Below are positions 34,620-43,285 of a stretch of DNA of 64,000 nt, in pieces (the first letter of the stretch is position 1; the number at the start of each line of letters is the position of its first letter). The notes beneath the pieces are model-generated. The model did no database searches, was not told the DNA's origin, and saw nothing but the letters and a program-made list of their open reading frames with translations. The position numbers were made by a program, and so were the translations under genes. Origin of the DNA: Chthoniobacteraceae bacterium (GTDB lineage: Bacteria; Verrucomicrobiota; Verrucomicrobiia; Chthoniobacterales; Chthoniobacteraceae); NCBI GenBank assembly GCA_028293625.1, contig JAQGOL010000042.1, positions 1 through 64,000 on the forward strand. The letters are read 5' to 3'.

Positions 34620-35948
34620 TCACTTCATTTCGCGGACGCGGCGCAGTGAAGATTCCGGCGGCAGCATCGAGCCGATGACTTTCGGCACAGCGATCCGCTG
34701 CGAGAGATAGATGCCGGAGTGCCCGCTGGCGCGGTAGGCGAGAAAGCAGGCAATCGCGAGATAGACTGCATGCGTTGCGCCGAAAAGCTCAATACCCATA
34801 AGCGTGCAGGCCAGCGGCGTATTGGTTGCACCCGCAAAGATCGCCACAAATCCCAAAGCCGCAAAAAGGTCGGGTGGAGCGTGCAACAAACCCGCGAGCG
34901 CGTTGCCGAGTGCGGCGCCGATGAAAAAGAGGGGCGTCACTTCGCCGCCCTTGAACCCCGCGCTTAATGTGACGGCGGTGAAAGCGATCTTCCACAACCA
35001 GCTCCACGCATGGATTTCCGGCGAGGTAAAGAATGAGACAATGGTGATCGCATTTGGATCAGGCGACCAAACACCAAGTCCCAGGTAATCGGGCGTCCCG
35101 GCCAATAGAAAGAGCCCAATGACGAGCACGCCGCCAAGAGCGGGTCGGAAAGGGGCAAACGGGATGACTCTTTTAAAGAGCGCGGTGAGCGAATGCGAGA
35201 GCTCAGCGAAGAAGGTGCTTGCAAGGCCGAATGCGATCGAGGCGATGAGGACCTTTAGCAGCAACCACGGTTCAAGATGGAAAAAGGCCGCCGGCGGACT
35301 CGTGCTCGTCATATAGCCAATCGTGTAGTGCGTATGTCCGATTCCCCACGCATGGCAGGTCCAGTCGCCCACGATTCCGGCAACCAAACATGGAATAAGG
35401 GCCTCGTATTGGATGCGTCCGATCACCAGAACTTCCAATGCGAATACCGCCCCGGCGAGCGGCGTTCCAAATACCGCCCCAAAGCCTGCTGCGATGCCGC
35501 CCATCAGCATGACCCGCAGATATGGGTCTCCCAGTTTGAACATTCGGCAAATGCCGCCGGCGATGCTTCCCCCCATTTGCACGGCGGTTCCTTCCCTGCC
35601 CGCGGAGCCGCCGAAGAGATGGGTAACCAGGGTGCCAAAGAGAATCAGCGGCGCCATCCGCCGCGGCACGCCGCCGCCGGGTTGGTGGATCTGATCGATG
35701 ATCAGATTGTTTCCTCCTTCAACGGGCCGGCCCACCCAGTGGTAAATCAAGCCTACTGCAAGACCCGCAACGGGAAGCAAATAAAGGAGCCAAGGGCGAT
35801 TGAAACGCGCTGCAATTACCGCATCGAGGCTCCAAAGGAAAAACGCGCAGGCCGATCCCACGGCCACGGCCATCGGAACAATCAAGCCCGACCACGTTAA
35901 AGCGGCGCATGCCTGCCGCATGCCACTAGTGACTCTTTTGGCGATCAT
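34620..35948 (-). CDS. CLC-family antiporter of the fluoride type (CLC-F)
   Basis: A 442-residue CLC transporter with about ten or more TM segments. Chloride CLCs carry GSGIP, GREGP and GxFxP. Here the first is replaced by GGNNL (78-82), the second by GREGT (117-121) with the gating Glu119 kept, and the third by GGEVTP (334-339). These changes are those described for the fluoride/proton antiporter clade CLC-F. A sequence matching the fluoride riboswitch precedes the gene, which supports fluoride efflux as its role. It is monocistronic. Confidence 0.88.
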   Translation of the reverse strand: MIAKRVTSGMRQACAALTWSGLIVPMAVAVGSACAFFLWSLDAVIAARFNRPWLLYLLPVAGLAVGLIYHWVGRPVEGGNNLIIDQIHQPGGGVPRRMAPLILFGTLVTHLFGGSAGREGTAVQMGGSIAGGICRMFKLGDPYLRVMLMGGIAAGFGAVFGTPLAGAVFALEVLVIGRIQYEALIPCLVAGIVGDWTCHAWGIGHTHYTIGYMTSTSPPAAFFHLEPWLLLKVLIASIAFGLASTFFAELSHSLTALFKRVIPFAPFRPALGGVLVIGLFLLAGTPDYLGLGVWSPDPNAITIVSFFTSPEIHAWSWLWKIAFTAVTLSAGFKGGEVTPLFFIGAALGNALAGLLHAPPDLFAALGFVAIFAGATNTPLACTLMGIELFGATHAVYLAIACFLAYRASGHSGIYLSQRIAVPKVIGSMLPPESSLRRVREMK

Positions 35949-36019
35949 CCCCTTTGCCTCCGGTCACAATGGGACAGGAGTTTCTGAATAAGAACACCGC
36001 GTGGTTGAGAGATAAGCAT

Positions 36020-36044
36020 GATTCTACTTCGGAAAGTAGGAATC
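36020..36044 (-). terminator. expression-platform hairpin of the fluoride riboswitch
   Basis: On the minus strand GATTCCTACTT, loop TCCG, AAGTAGAATC forms a 10-bp stem with one bulged C. It uses the 3' conserved end (ATTCCTAC) of the aptamer, so aptamer and hairpin exclude each other. That is how a fluoride-responsive switch would work. A T-run is absent, so transcriptional or translational mode is open. Confidence 0.6.
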
Positions 36045-36102
36045 ATCAGCCATGACTTATGGCGGTTTCCCGAGCAAGCCCGGGCGGCAGGAATCCATTG
36101 CC
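36036..36102 (-). ncRNA. fluoride riboswitch (crcB motif) aptamer
   Basis: Read on the minus strand: P1 GGCA, loop ATGGATTCC, TGCC; a linker with an optional CCCG/CGGG hairpin; then AAACC, P3 GCCAT-AAGTC-ATGGC, then TGATGATTCCTAC. These match the consensus GGnnATGG-nnCC, AACCGCY, GCTGATGA-nnCCTAC of the crcB motif in order and spacing. The pseudoknot between GGATT in the first loop and ATTCC near the 3' end has one U-U mismatch. The aptamer ends about 88 nt before the CLC-F start codon. Confidence 0.85.
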
Positions 36103-36203
36103 TGCCTCGAATAAGAGGAGTGCGCACGGGGTTTGTCAAGTTGTCGGTCTTTCAGCGCAATTCGCCCGGCAAGCCCCGGCCGGCGGGCCGGCCATGACCA
36201 ACC

Positions 36204-37007
36204 TTATTTTGTGTGAAGCGGTTTGATAAGCCCGGCGGCCATCTCGCGGATCTGCTTCACATCATCGATTGAAACCGGGGTCTGTTTTTCGCTCCCGATG
36301 AGTGGCTTGAATCGGATGATGCCTTTTTGCATGTCGACCACCGCCGGATACGCCTTCAGCTTTTCATCCATTTTGGATAACTGCGTTTCAAAGTAATCAA
36401 GCATCACCGGCTGATGCAGCAGCTGCGCCTCCTCTACGGAATAGTGCTGGGAAACCAGGGTGGCCAACGCTTCCATGCCGCGCAACCAACCTCCAAGGCT
36501 GATGAAGTGAGCAAGCGGCTCGCTTTTTATTTCAATCATCGCCTTTTTGAGGTCGGCGTTGACTCCCGACCATTCTTCGCGGACCGCCGCCCAATCTTTC
36601 CTGCGAGCTCGCTCAACGATACTGCTTTCACGCGAGACAACCGATTTCTCCACGCCCAACGCACGTGCCAGCTTCAGCGCGGCATCACCGACATCCCGCA
36701 GTTCCGGCGCGTCCTCCGCGGCGGCGGCGAGAAAACCTTCCGCGATGACAAGCCCAAGCGAAAGCGCGATCTGAGGTGGATTCCCGGCCGTCGGCACCCT
36801 CGCAAGCTCGGGATGCAATACAGGTTTCCAATTGGAATCACGAAAAGCATCCAGGGTGCGGAATATCTCGCCTGAAACGGGAGCCAGCACCCCATCGATG
36901 CGTTGAACCTGAGGAGGAAGATCGATCTTATCCAGCTGCTCCGCCACGGCAGGACCGGCCAATGCGACGGAAGCTAACAAGGCGATCTTAAGAAAACCGG
37001 TGGGCAT
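36204..37007 (-). CDS. periplasmic hypothetical protein, 267 aa
   Basis: A signal peptide (LKIALLASVALAGPAVA) precedes a largely helical mature protein without cysteines. Motif-like parts are QRIDGVLAPVSGEIFRTLDA near the N-terminus and a helical C-terminus. It starts ahead of the riboswitch and CLC-F gene but ends about 100 bp before the aptamer, so it is a separate unit. The DUF1275 gene upstream ends 60 bp before its ATG. I do not recognise the family; secretion and helical fold are all that can be said. Confidence 0.75.
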   Translation of the reverse strand: MPTGFLKIALLASVALAGPAVAEQLDKIDLPPQVQRIDGVLAPVSGEIFRTLDAFRDSNWKPVLHPELARVPTAGNPPQIALSLGLVIAEGFLAAAAEDAPELRDVGDAALKLARALGVEKSVVSRESSIVERARRKDWAAVREEWSGVNADLKKAMIEIKSEPLAHFISLGGWLRGMEALATLVSQHYSVEEAQLLHQPVMLDYFETQLSKMDEKLKAYPAVVDMQKGIIRFKPLIGSEKQTPVSIDDVKQIREMAAGLIKPLHTK

Positions 37008-37067
37008 GCGGACACAATGGTTCGTGCCCGGCGTTTATCACGGAAAAAGAAGGACCAAATCGGGCCG

Positions 37068-37775
37068 TCAGGAATGCCGATCCCGGCGCCGCGGCAATTT
37101 GCGGACTTCATAAATCCCATACGCAAGCGCCGTCATGGCGGTCAGACTGCCGGGGATAAAAAGCGCAGCGTACGCGAAGTGTTGGAAAGCAATGGCGCCG
37201 GCGATCCCGCCGCTGAGGAAGGCTGAGATGATGATAAAACAGAGCTGCAATCGCCGCCGATCAACAGGCAGACCACGTAGGGCGTGACCAAGGAAGATAC
37301 CAAGATCGGTAAACATGCCCGACAGATGAGTGGTGCGGACGACCGCCCCGCTGTAGGTGCTTACCATTGCGTTCTGCAATCCGCAGGCACACGCGGCCAA
37401 ATAGAGGCCAAGACTATTGCTGCAATTAAGCAAAGGGACGGCGGCGCATAACAGGACCGATTCCAACAGCAAAGCGACGCCGTAACGCCGCCCGAGTTGG
37501 AGAATGCTATCTTGAATCAGATAACCACTGAGCACATTGCCCGAAACGAACGCGCCGATGATTGCGGCAAAATGCAGGGCCGCCGATCCGTCGCCCGCCG
37601 CCAGTGCCGCCGCAAGCATCGACGTTGTGCCGGTCAGATGCGTAATCGCCCGATGTTCGAACCCGAGCAATCCGACCACATTGACAATGCCCGCCACGAA
37701 AGCGAGTGCCCAGGCGCCTATCCAGACCCATCGAGACAGCTTGGAAATCATGCGGGGAAGCGACCGGAAAACCAT
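37068..37775 (-). CDS. DUF1275 (YoaK-type) membrane protein
   Basis: A 235-residue protein with six or seven TM segments and the DUF1275 family signatures: GIVNVVGLLGFEHRAITHLT near the N-terminus and LQNAMVSTYSGAVVRTTHLS in the middle, both typical. The function of the family is not established. An alternative start lies at Met9 (MISKLSRW). It is followed by the periplasmic hypothetical gene and preceded at a 58-bp distance by the SCO gene, so it may sit at the tail of the nirK transcript. Confidence 0.88.
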   Translation of the reverse strand: MVFRSLPRMISKLSRWVWIGAWALAFVAGIVNVVGLLGFEHRAITHLTGTTSMLAAALAAGDGSAALHFAAIIGAFVSGNVLSGYLIQDSILQLGRRYGVALLLESVLLCAAVPLLNCSNSLGLYLAACACGLQNAMVSTYSGAVVRTTHLSGMFTDLGIFLGHALRGLPVDRRRLQLCFIIISAFLSGGIAGAIAFQHFAYAALFIPGSLTAMTALAYGIYEVRKLPRRRDRHS

Positions 37776-37833
37776 GACCTATCCGCGGTGGCAAGAGTCA
37801 TCTCGATTTCGCCGGCGGATCTCCTGCGCATTT

Positions 37834-38451
37834 TCAGCGTTGCGCGCCGCGCGCGGCTTTTCCGATCGCGGCAATGAGCAGTGCGGGGTCTTGTTTTAAC
37901 CCGGTCTGTTGAAAAGCGATTTCGCCATCCGCATTAAGAAGCGTGACAAGGTTTGTGTGTGCGAATTGCCCGCGGGCGTCCTCGGCGTAGTTCACGCCGA
38001 GCAGCGCGGCAAGTTCCCTGACGTCATCAGATTCCGCCCGCAGCAGCGTCCAGCGCTTGCGGCCAAGCTGGCGCTTTTCGCGAAACGCAGCGAGTTCAGC
38101 GGACGTATCGCGCCTCGAGTCGATGCTCACGAGCAGAAAATCAACCTTTCCAAGCACCTCAGCCGGGAGAGCCTGCTCGATCGCCTTGAGCTCACTGATG
38201 AGAATCGGACAGGCATATTCGCAGTGGGAAAAAAACATCGCGACGATCTGTGGACGGCCACGAAGCGCGCCGAGTTTGATCTTTCTGCCGACATCGGAGG
38301 TCCACGTCGAGTCGAGCAAATAGAGTGATTTGTCAGTCGGATTTCCAAGATCGAGTGCAACGCGGCAACATGGTGGAAGCAGTGCGGTTTTGGGTTCCAC
38401 GCCTTCACAGACACAGGTTGCCAGAAGCAGGACGCCAAGAAGTGCTTTCAT
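37834..38451 (-). CDS. SCO1/SenC-family copper chaperone
   Basis: A 205-residue thioredoxin-fold protein. After a signal peptide comes the copper motif HCEYACP with Cys77 and Cys81 (CxxxC), and the third ligand His165 in FAHTNL. SCO proteins deliver copper to, or reduce, copper sites of oxidases and copper enzymes in the periplasm. Its ATG overlaps the stop of the FGE-like gene (ATGA, 38448-38451) directly after nirK, so it likely serves maturation of the copper nitrite reductase. The upstream Met at 38466 is possible but breaks the overlap pattern. Confidence 0.9.
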   Translation of the reverse strand: MKALLGVLLLATCVCEGVEPKTALLPPCCRVALDLGNPTDKSLYLLDSTWTSDVGRKIKLGALRGRPQIVAMFFSHCEYACPILISELKAIEQALPAEVLGKVDFLLVSIDSRRDTSAELAAFREKRQLGRKRWTLLRAESDDVRELAALLGVNYAEDARGQFAHTNLVTLLNADGEIAFQQTGLKQDPALLIAAIGKAARGAQR

Positions 38452-39221
38452 AAATCCTTGGCGCAACGGAACCCGAGGTTATGGACGGTGTAGCCGGCTC
38501 GCAGACTGCTTCGAAAACCAAAGCGCATGAAAGCCGCGAAGTTGCCAGGGTCGCTTGCGCCGAGCGAGCCGGCACCGCAAAAAAGCTGGCGCTCCAGCCC
38601 AGTGTCGCCGCGTGCGTCGCCGGTCACAAGCGCGCTATTGAAGTCGCTTGTCCATTCCCAGATGAGACCATGAAGATCGCGGACGCCAAAGAAATTCGCC
38701 CGCCCGGTGCCGGCGTCCGGCAGGAGGGCGGGCGACGGCGTTCCATACCAAAGCGTGACCGCCTGCTGAAACTCCTTTTCCGTGGATCCATCCACGACGG
38801 TAAAACCCGCGCCAGCCGCGGCTTCCCATTCCGCCGTGGTTGGAAGTCGTTTTCCTTGGGAAGCGGCGAAGGCTTTGGCGGCAAACCACGAAACATTGGT
38901 GACCGGTTGTTCGGGACGCGCGTTGCCAGGCTCGAGATCCCCGGCCCAGTGTGTCAGATAACGTTCGTCGGCGAACAGGCCCTTTACCTTCGAGCGTTGC
39001 CACTTGGGGTTCTCGCGCACGAAAACGAGGAACTCGCCGTTGGTGACGGGACGCACGTCGAGTTGAAAAGCGGCGACGGGGAGGTCCCGGGGAGCCTTCT
39101 CCGCGCGAAACAGCGGGCGGTAGATCGTCGCTGGAATCGCCGCCATGCCCGGCTCGGATCCGCGCGCCGCGCAAAACCCGGCAAGGATCGCAATGATCGT
39201 CAGGGTGAGGCGGCGGGTCAT
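38448..39221 (-). CDS. FGE/SUMF1-family (formylglycine-generating enzyme-like) exported protein
   Basis: A 257-residue protein: signal peptide ([15 protein letters not shown]) and a FGE-sulfatase fold, with [60 protein letters not shown] and the closing GFRCAKDL. The two-cysteine copper site of true formylglycine-generating enzymes is not obvious, since only isolated Cys remain (FCGAGS and FRCA), so another role is likely. It is joined to nirK and SCO by ATGA overlaps on both sides. ATG 39221 is the overlap-consistent start. A part in assembly of the nitrite reductase or its heme domain is an inference. Confidence 0.88.
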   Translation of the reverse strand: MTRRLTLTIIAILAGFCAARGSEPGMAAIPATIYRPLFRAEKAPRDLPVAAFQLDVRPVTNGEFLVFVRENPKWQRSKVKGLFADERYLTHWAGDLEPGNARPEQPVTNVSWFAAKAFAASQGKRLPTTAEWEAAAGAGFTVVDGSTEKEFQQAVTLWYGTPSPALLPDAGTGRANFFGVRDLHGLIWEWTSDFNSALVTGDARGDTGLERQLFCGAGSLGASDPGNFAAFMRFGFRSSLRAGYTVHNLGFRCAKDL

Positions 39222-40723
39222 TGGTTGACGGATTCGGCGTGAATTTTTTGCACCTCCTCCACGGTCACGATGTCGCCCGTATTGCCCCACGCGTTTCGGA
39301 CAAACGTGAGGACATGCGCGATCTGCTCATCGGTGAGCAGCACCGGCGGCATCACGCCGTTGTATTTTACTCCGTTCACAACCATTTCACCCGATTGCCC
39401 TTTGATCACCCCGTGAATGGCGCGCGCTTTGTCTGCCATCAGAAAGTCGGATTTCGCCAGGGGCGGAAAGACGCCGGGCAACCCCTGCCCCTCCGCCTGA
39501 TGGCATGCAAAGCACGTCTGCGCATAAATGCGTTTCCCTTTCTCTATGAAGATCTCTTTGCCCATCGCCGCGATCTTCGGTTCGTCCGCGATGACTTTCT
39601 TCATCGCAGATTGAAGCGTTGCCACCCGCGAATTGGTGCCGCCGGGCAATGCGTAGTCACCGAGATAGGTCGCATCGACTTCCTTCCCCGAATAAACAAG
39701 CAGGTCTTCCGGTCCCTCCACTTTCAGCATTCCGAGCGCGCCCTTGTTGAACGCGCGAAACAGCGCGTGATCCACGAGCACAAAGGTGCCGGGGACATTC
39801 AGCTTGAATTCCACAATGGCGGAACCGCCCGCCGGCACGACGGTCGTCTGCACATTTTCCTGCGAGAGCTTCATGCCTCCCTCCTGATACACACGATCGA
39901 ATATCTCGCCGATTATATGGAAGGAGGAGGTCAGATTAGGCCCCGCATTTCCCACAAACAGGCGCACACGCTCGCCGACGTTTGCTTTCAGCGCGTTGTC
40001 ACCGACCAGCGAGCCAACAGCGCCGTTAAACACGACGTAGCTTGGTTTCTCGTCTACCGCCTTTTCCATATCAAAGGGCTGCAACCCTTCTTCCCCGAAT
40101 TTTCCTTTCGTATAAAATTCGCTCTGCATCACATAGAATTCCTTATCCACGAGCGGCAGGCCATCCTTTGGCTCGACGAGAATCAGCCCGTACATGCCGT
40201 TTCCAACATGCATCCCCACCGGCGCCGTCGCGCAATGGTAAACGAAAAGTCCGGGATTGAGCGCCCTGAAGGAAAACTGCGAGCTATGTCCAGGCGCGGT
40301 GAAGGAGGAGGTCGCGCCGCCGCCCGGTCCGGTCACCGCGTGAAGATCGATGTTATGCGGCATCTTCGAAGTTGGATGATTGCCGAGGTGAAATTCCACC
40401 AGATCACCCTCGCGCACCCGGATGAACAAACCAGGCACCTCGCCCCCAAACGTCCAAAACAAATAATCGACCCCATCCGCCATGCGTTTGACCAGCTCGC
40501 GCACCTCAAGGTTCACCACGACTTTCGTCGCGTGTTTACGCTCGATTGGCGGCGGCACATTCGGCGCCGGAGTGAGGACCGCCTTCTCCTCGCCGACTAT
40601 TTCCGGATCACTCCCCTTTGGTGCCGACAGCGGTGGCGTTGAAAGGACGGAAGGTTCCGCGGCGAAAAGCACCGGCATAAAGAGGCCAAATGCGACTGCG
40701 GAGAAGAGAAGGGTCCGTTTCAT
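39218..40723 (-). CDS. nirK: copper nitrite reductase with fused cytochrome c domain
   Basis: A 501-residue periplasmic enzyme that reduces nitrite to nitric oxide. Signal peptide about 1-21, two cupredoxin domains, and a C-terminal cytochrome c. Type 1 copper ligands: His123, Cys164, His172, Met177. Type 2 ligands: His128, His163, His319. The catalytic Asp126 (NIDLH) and His269 (FHIIGE) are kept. The heme site is CFACH at 404-408, with a likely axial Met458 (NGVMPP). The fused heme allows direct electron entry. The FGE-like and SCO genes follow with ATGA overlaps. No nitric oxide reductase is in the window. Confidence 0.95.
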   Translation of the reverse strand: MKRTLLFSAVAFGLFMPVLFAAEPSVLSTPPLSAPKGSDPEIVGEEKAVLTPAPNVPPPIERKHATKVVVNLEVRELVKRMADGVDYLFWTFGGEVPGLFIRVREGDLVEFHLGNHPTSKMPHNIDLHAVTGPGGGATSSFTAPGHSSQFSFRALNPGLFVYHCATAPVGMHVGNGMYGLILVEPKDGLPLVDKEFYVMQSEFYTKGKFGEEGLQPFDMEKAVDEKPSYVVFNGAVGSLVGDNALKANVGERVRLFVGNAGPNLTSSFHIIGEIFDRVYQEGGMKLSQENVQTTVVPAGGSAIVEFKLNVPGTFVLVDHALFRAFNKGALGMLKVEGPEDLLVYSGKEVDATYLGDYALPGGTNSRVATLQSAMKKVIADEPKIAAMGKEIFIEKGKRIYAQTCFACHQAEGQGLPGVFPPLAKSDFLMADKARAIHGVIKGQSGEMVVNGVKYNGVMPPVLLTDEQIAHVLTFVRNAWGNTGDIVTVEEVQKIHAESVNQ

Positions 40724-40829
40724 TGCTTTCAGTATTCGCCAACCCGGGCTCGAAGCATACCTATAGTTCGGGCAAACGACCGGGCATGACGCAATCGGTT
40801 TACTTCGCCTAAGCCTTGTAACTCACGCA

Positions 40830-41555
40830 GTGGGCCTGAACTTTACCACGATGAATTCAACACAAAACATCGTCGTGCTCACCGGTGCCGGCATGTCGGC
40901 TGAATCCGGGGTGCCAACGTTTCGCGGCGTGGACGGCCTGTGGGAAGGCCATCATATCGAGGAAGTGGCATCGCCGGAAGGTTTCGCCCGGAATCCAGCA
41001 TTGGTCCATCGCTTCTACAACCTGCGCCGCGCTGCCTTGAAGTGCGTCGAACCGAACGCGGGGCACCGCGCGCTCGCCATGCTTGAAAGTGAGTGGACGG
41101 GCGGGTTCCTCCTTGTCACGCAGAACGTCGATGATCTCCACGAACGCGCGGGGAGCCGGAAACTCCTCCACATGCACGGCGAGTTGCGCAAAGTCCGCTG
41201 CGAGGCCTGCTATGCCGTTGCCGTGTGGGAGAACGATCTTGATGCCGGCACGGTTTGTCCGGCATGTGGCGAAACCGGTGCAATGCGTCCGCACATCGTC
41301 TGGTTTGGCGAGATCCCCTTCGAGATGGAAACAATCGCCGCCGCCTTGAAAAGTGCCGATCTCTTCCTCTGCATCGGCACTTCCGGCCTGGTCTATCCGG
41401 CGGCGGGCTTCGCGCAGCGGGTCTCCAACGAATGCCGCCTCATCGAGCTGAATATCGAGTCGACCGAAATTTCACGCCACTTTCACGAACACATCGTCGG
41501 CGCCGTGTCGGCGGAATTGCCGAAGTTGGTGGAGTCAATTCTTCGCGCGAGATGA
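40830..41555 (+). CDS. cobB: sirtuin NAD-dependent protein deacylase (SIR2/CobB)
   Basis: A 241-residue sirtuin. It has GAGMSAESGVPTFRG (19-33), TQNVDDLHERAG (97-108), catalytic His116 (HMHG) and a zinc site of Cys124, Cys127, Cys143 and Cys146. Tyr63 and Arg66 in RFYNLRR match the YxxR motif that binds acidic acyl groups in class III sirtuins, so it may remove succinyl or malonyl groups besides acetyl. A second Met at residue 8 (40851) is also a possible start. It is divergent from nirK; the 106-bp gap shows no clear FNR or NnrR site. Confidence 0.93.
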   Translation: MGLNFTTMNSTQNIVVLTGAGMSAESGVPTFRGVDGLWEGHHIEEVASPEGFARNPALVHRFYNLRRAALKCVEPNAGHRALAMLESEWTGGFLLVTQNVDDLHERAGSRKLLHMHGELRKVRCEACYAVAVWENDLDAGTVCPACGETGAMRPHIVWFGEIPFEMETIAAALKSADLFLCIGTSGLVYPAAGFAQRVSNECRLIELNIESTEISRHFHEHIVGAVSAELPKLVESILRAR

Positions 41556-41768
41556 TTCAAGGGGGCCGGCCGCCGGGGTTGCTTTGCGGTATTAAGGCTC
41601 CATGCTGCCACCGGCAGTCGATTGATTAGGGTTTAAACCTTATTCAATTATCATCGGCCGGAATAGTTTTGACCCGTTCCACCCTGCGCGACTGGAATCG
41701 CGCCGCCCGGTCGGATGCCACGGCGGCGTCCCACAGCGAGCAAACGCGGTTTAGAAATTAAAAAGTCT

Positions 41769-42275
41769 ATGACGACCAAAATTGCGGCAACAGCCCTGAC
41801 CGAGAAAGCACTTGATGGCGTGATGGCCAGTATCGGAGCGGTCAGAGAGGCGCTTCCATTTGCCTATGAGCTGACCACGAGTGAAAAACGCGGGATGGCA
41901 AAGATCACGACGGGGACGGCTTACTTCGTGGAGGACAGCCTTAACTCGGCACGGGAAAACCCGGCGTTCGTTCCGGCCTACATCAACCTGGATGAACTCG
42001 AGAATTCACTTCTTCTCTTCAAGCAGCTCAGCCGTGTCCTCACATCGCTCCAGCAGATGGTTGACCTGGTGGAGTCGACTCTGGTCGGCACCGGCAGCGA
42101 CGCGTATTCGGCTTCGCTGAGTTACTACCAGAACGTCAAGCAGGCGGCCAAAAGCGGAGTGCCGGGCGCGCAGGCAATCTACGAGCTGCTCAAAGGCCGC
42201 TTTGATCAAAGTGGTGCGACGGCATCCGTATCGCCCGCATCCAACCCGCCCGCTCCCATTGCCGAGCACGCATAG
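41769..42275 (+). CDS. hypothetical helical protein, 168 aa
   Basis: A 168-residue soluble protein starting MTTKIAATALTEKALDGVMA, predicted all-helical through about residue 145, with a disordered Pro/Ala/Ser tail. A central FKQLSRVLTSLQQMVDLVES resembles a four-helix-bundle segment. The ATG 41769 starts after a short A-rich leader; the frame before it is not protein-like. Downstream, in the same frame but after two stop codons, lies a 21-bp tandem repeat. The gap 41556-41768 holds nothing else that I can identify. Family not recognised. Confidence 0.75.
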   Translation: MTTKIAATALTEKALDGVMASIGAVREALPFAYELTTSEKRGMAKITTGTAYFVEDSLNSARENPAFVPAYINLDELENSLLLFKQLSRVLTSLQQMVDLVESTLVGTGSDAYSASLSYYQNVKQAAKSGVPGAQAIYELLKGRFDQSGATASVSPASNPPAPIAEHA

Positions 42276-42314
42276 GGATAAAAAAAGGCCCCCGGCCCGT
42301 CGCGCCAATCCCCT

Positions 42315-42520
42315 CGCCTGTTCTGCCAATACGTCATCCTGTCCAAGCAACACGTCGTCCGATTCGCGCAACAGGACAGCCTATTGATCGAATACAAACG
42401 CCTGTTCGCCGAACAGGACCGCTTGTTGGCCGAACAGGCTCGCCTGTTCGAGAAATAGGATTGCCTGTCAGCGGAACAGGAAAGCACGTTTGCCGAACAG
42501 ACCATCCTGTTGACATTACT
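42315..42520. repeat. 21-bp tandem repeat, about ten units
   Basis: Ten consecutive imperfect 21-bp units, the best ones reading CGCCTGTTCGCCGAACAGGA. In the plus frame each unit spells a heptad such as RLFAEQD or RLLAEQA, a coiled-coil pattern broken by one TAG in unit 7. In the minus frame the units spell CSANRRx-type heptads without a stop. The plus frame is the same as that of the upstream 168-residue gene, past two stop codons. Confidence 0.85.
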
Positions 42521-42556
42521 GTGTTTTCTAAGCCTTCCAGCTAAAAACACAATTTT

Positions 42557-42793
42557 ATGGATGGAGATACAATCAATTGTCCCAAATGTGCGCACACCAT
42601 GATTTCAGGATTTGTTCCTGATGTCGGCCATAGTGACATCCATCTCAGCAAGTGGCATGAAGGAAAGCCGAAGAAATCGTTTTGGATGGGAACGAAGGTT
42701 TCTATGAAGGATGGGCTGCCGATCCGGGCATTTAAATGTTCTCAATGCGGTTATCTTGAATTTTATGCTCACCAAGACTTCAAAGCCGAGTGA
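42557..42793 (+). CDS. zinc-ribbon protein, 78 aa
   Basis: A small protein with two CxxC knuckles: Cys8/Cys11 (CPKC) and Cys61/Cys64 (CSQC), separated by a beta-rich stretch with Trp and His residues. The layout matches the DUF6487-like zinc ribbons of unknown function, which probably bind one zinc ion. It starts right after the 21-bp tandem repeats and ends 12 bp before the truncated SDR gene on the opposite strand. No partner is evident. Confidence 0.8.
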   Translation: MDGDTINCPKCAHTMISGFVPDVGHSDIHLSKWHEGKPKKSFWMGTKVSMKDGLPIRAFKCSQCGYLEFYAHQDFKAE

Positions 42794-42804
42794 ATAAAAG
42801 GCTC

Positions 42805-43002
42805 TCATGGATTTGGTAATCCCGCCTTGCTGGAGGCGTAGCTAACGACTACTGAAGCGCCGTCCGCCGCGAGCGCTTTGGCAATTGCCGCACCAATGCC
42901 TTTGGAGGCTCCTGTGACAACCGCGACTTTACCTGCAAGTTTTTTTGAAATGATTTTTTGGGTTCTTTGTTCGGAGCGGTTTAATTTATCAATTGATGAC
43001 AC
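42805..43002 (-). pseudogene. truncated short-chain dehydrogenase/reductase (N-terminal fragment)
   Basis: A 65-codon remnant carries the start of an [23 protein letters not shown] (Rossmann TGxxxGIG) followed by [10 protein letters not shown]. It then leaves the homology with LPNP and a stop. An intact SDR has about 245 residues with an active-site YxxxK, which is missing. The remaining three quarters have been lost, and the zinc-ribbon gene now abuts the break, so a deletion joined the two. The gap 43003-43285 holds no further gene. Confidence 0.85.
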
Positions 43003-43209
43003 GCGGCAGCTTCCAAGTTCGGACTGCCGATCGCTTCGACGACAACGCCTTAATCAGGCGGTATGCCATGCCCTTCAAATGGTTGCATATGGGCGTTTCC
43101 GAGGCATTTACAATGATACATCCAAGCCGGAAGATCTGGCGAGTTCCCGTCGATTGACGAAGTATCGCGGTCTCTCTGCCGACTTCTCGTGACTGCCGGC
43201 CATCCCGCC

Positions 43210-43224
43210 CGGATCAAGGTCCGA
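43210..43224. promoter_or_regulatory. weak copy D of the recurring motif
   Basis: CGGATCAAGGTCCGA lies inside a CCCGCC/GGCGGG hairpin about 60 bp beyond the stop of the DHA2 exporter gene. One arm differs from the consensus and the wings do not match, so this may be coincidence. Confidence 0.2.
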
Positions 43225-43285
43225 AAAGTGGCGGGAAAACGGGCATGGTCGCAACTCGCGATCTAGTTCGTCGAGTAGAACGCCG

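Noticed and set aside
40724-40829. FNR/NnrR-type site in the nirK promoter region
   Set aside because: No TTGAT-n4-ATCAA-like palindrome could be found between nirK and the sirtuin gene.
42206-42595. 129-residue Cys-rich minus-strand ORF over the tandem repeat
   Set aside because: It is generated by the 21-bp units, has no protein start signals and extends antisense into the upstream gene; kept only as a repeat.
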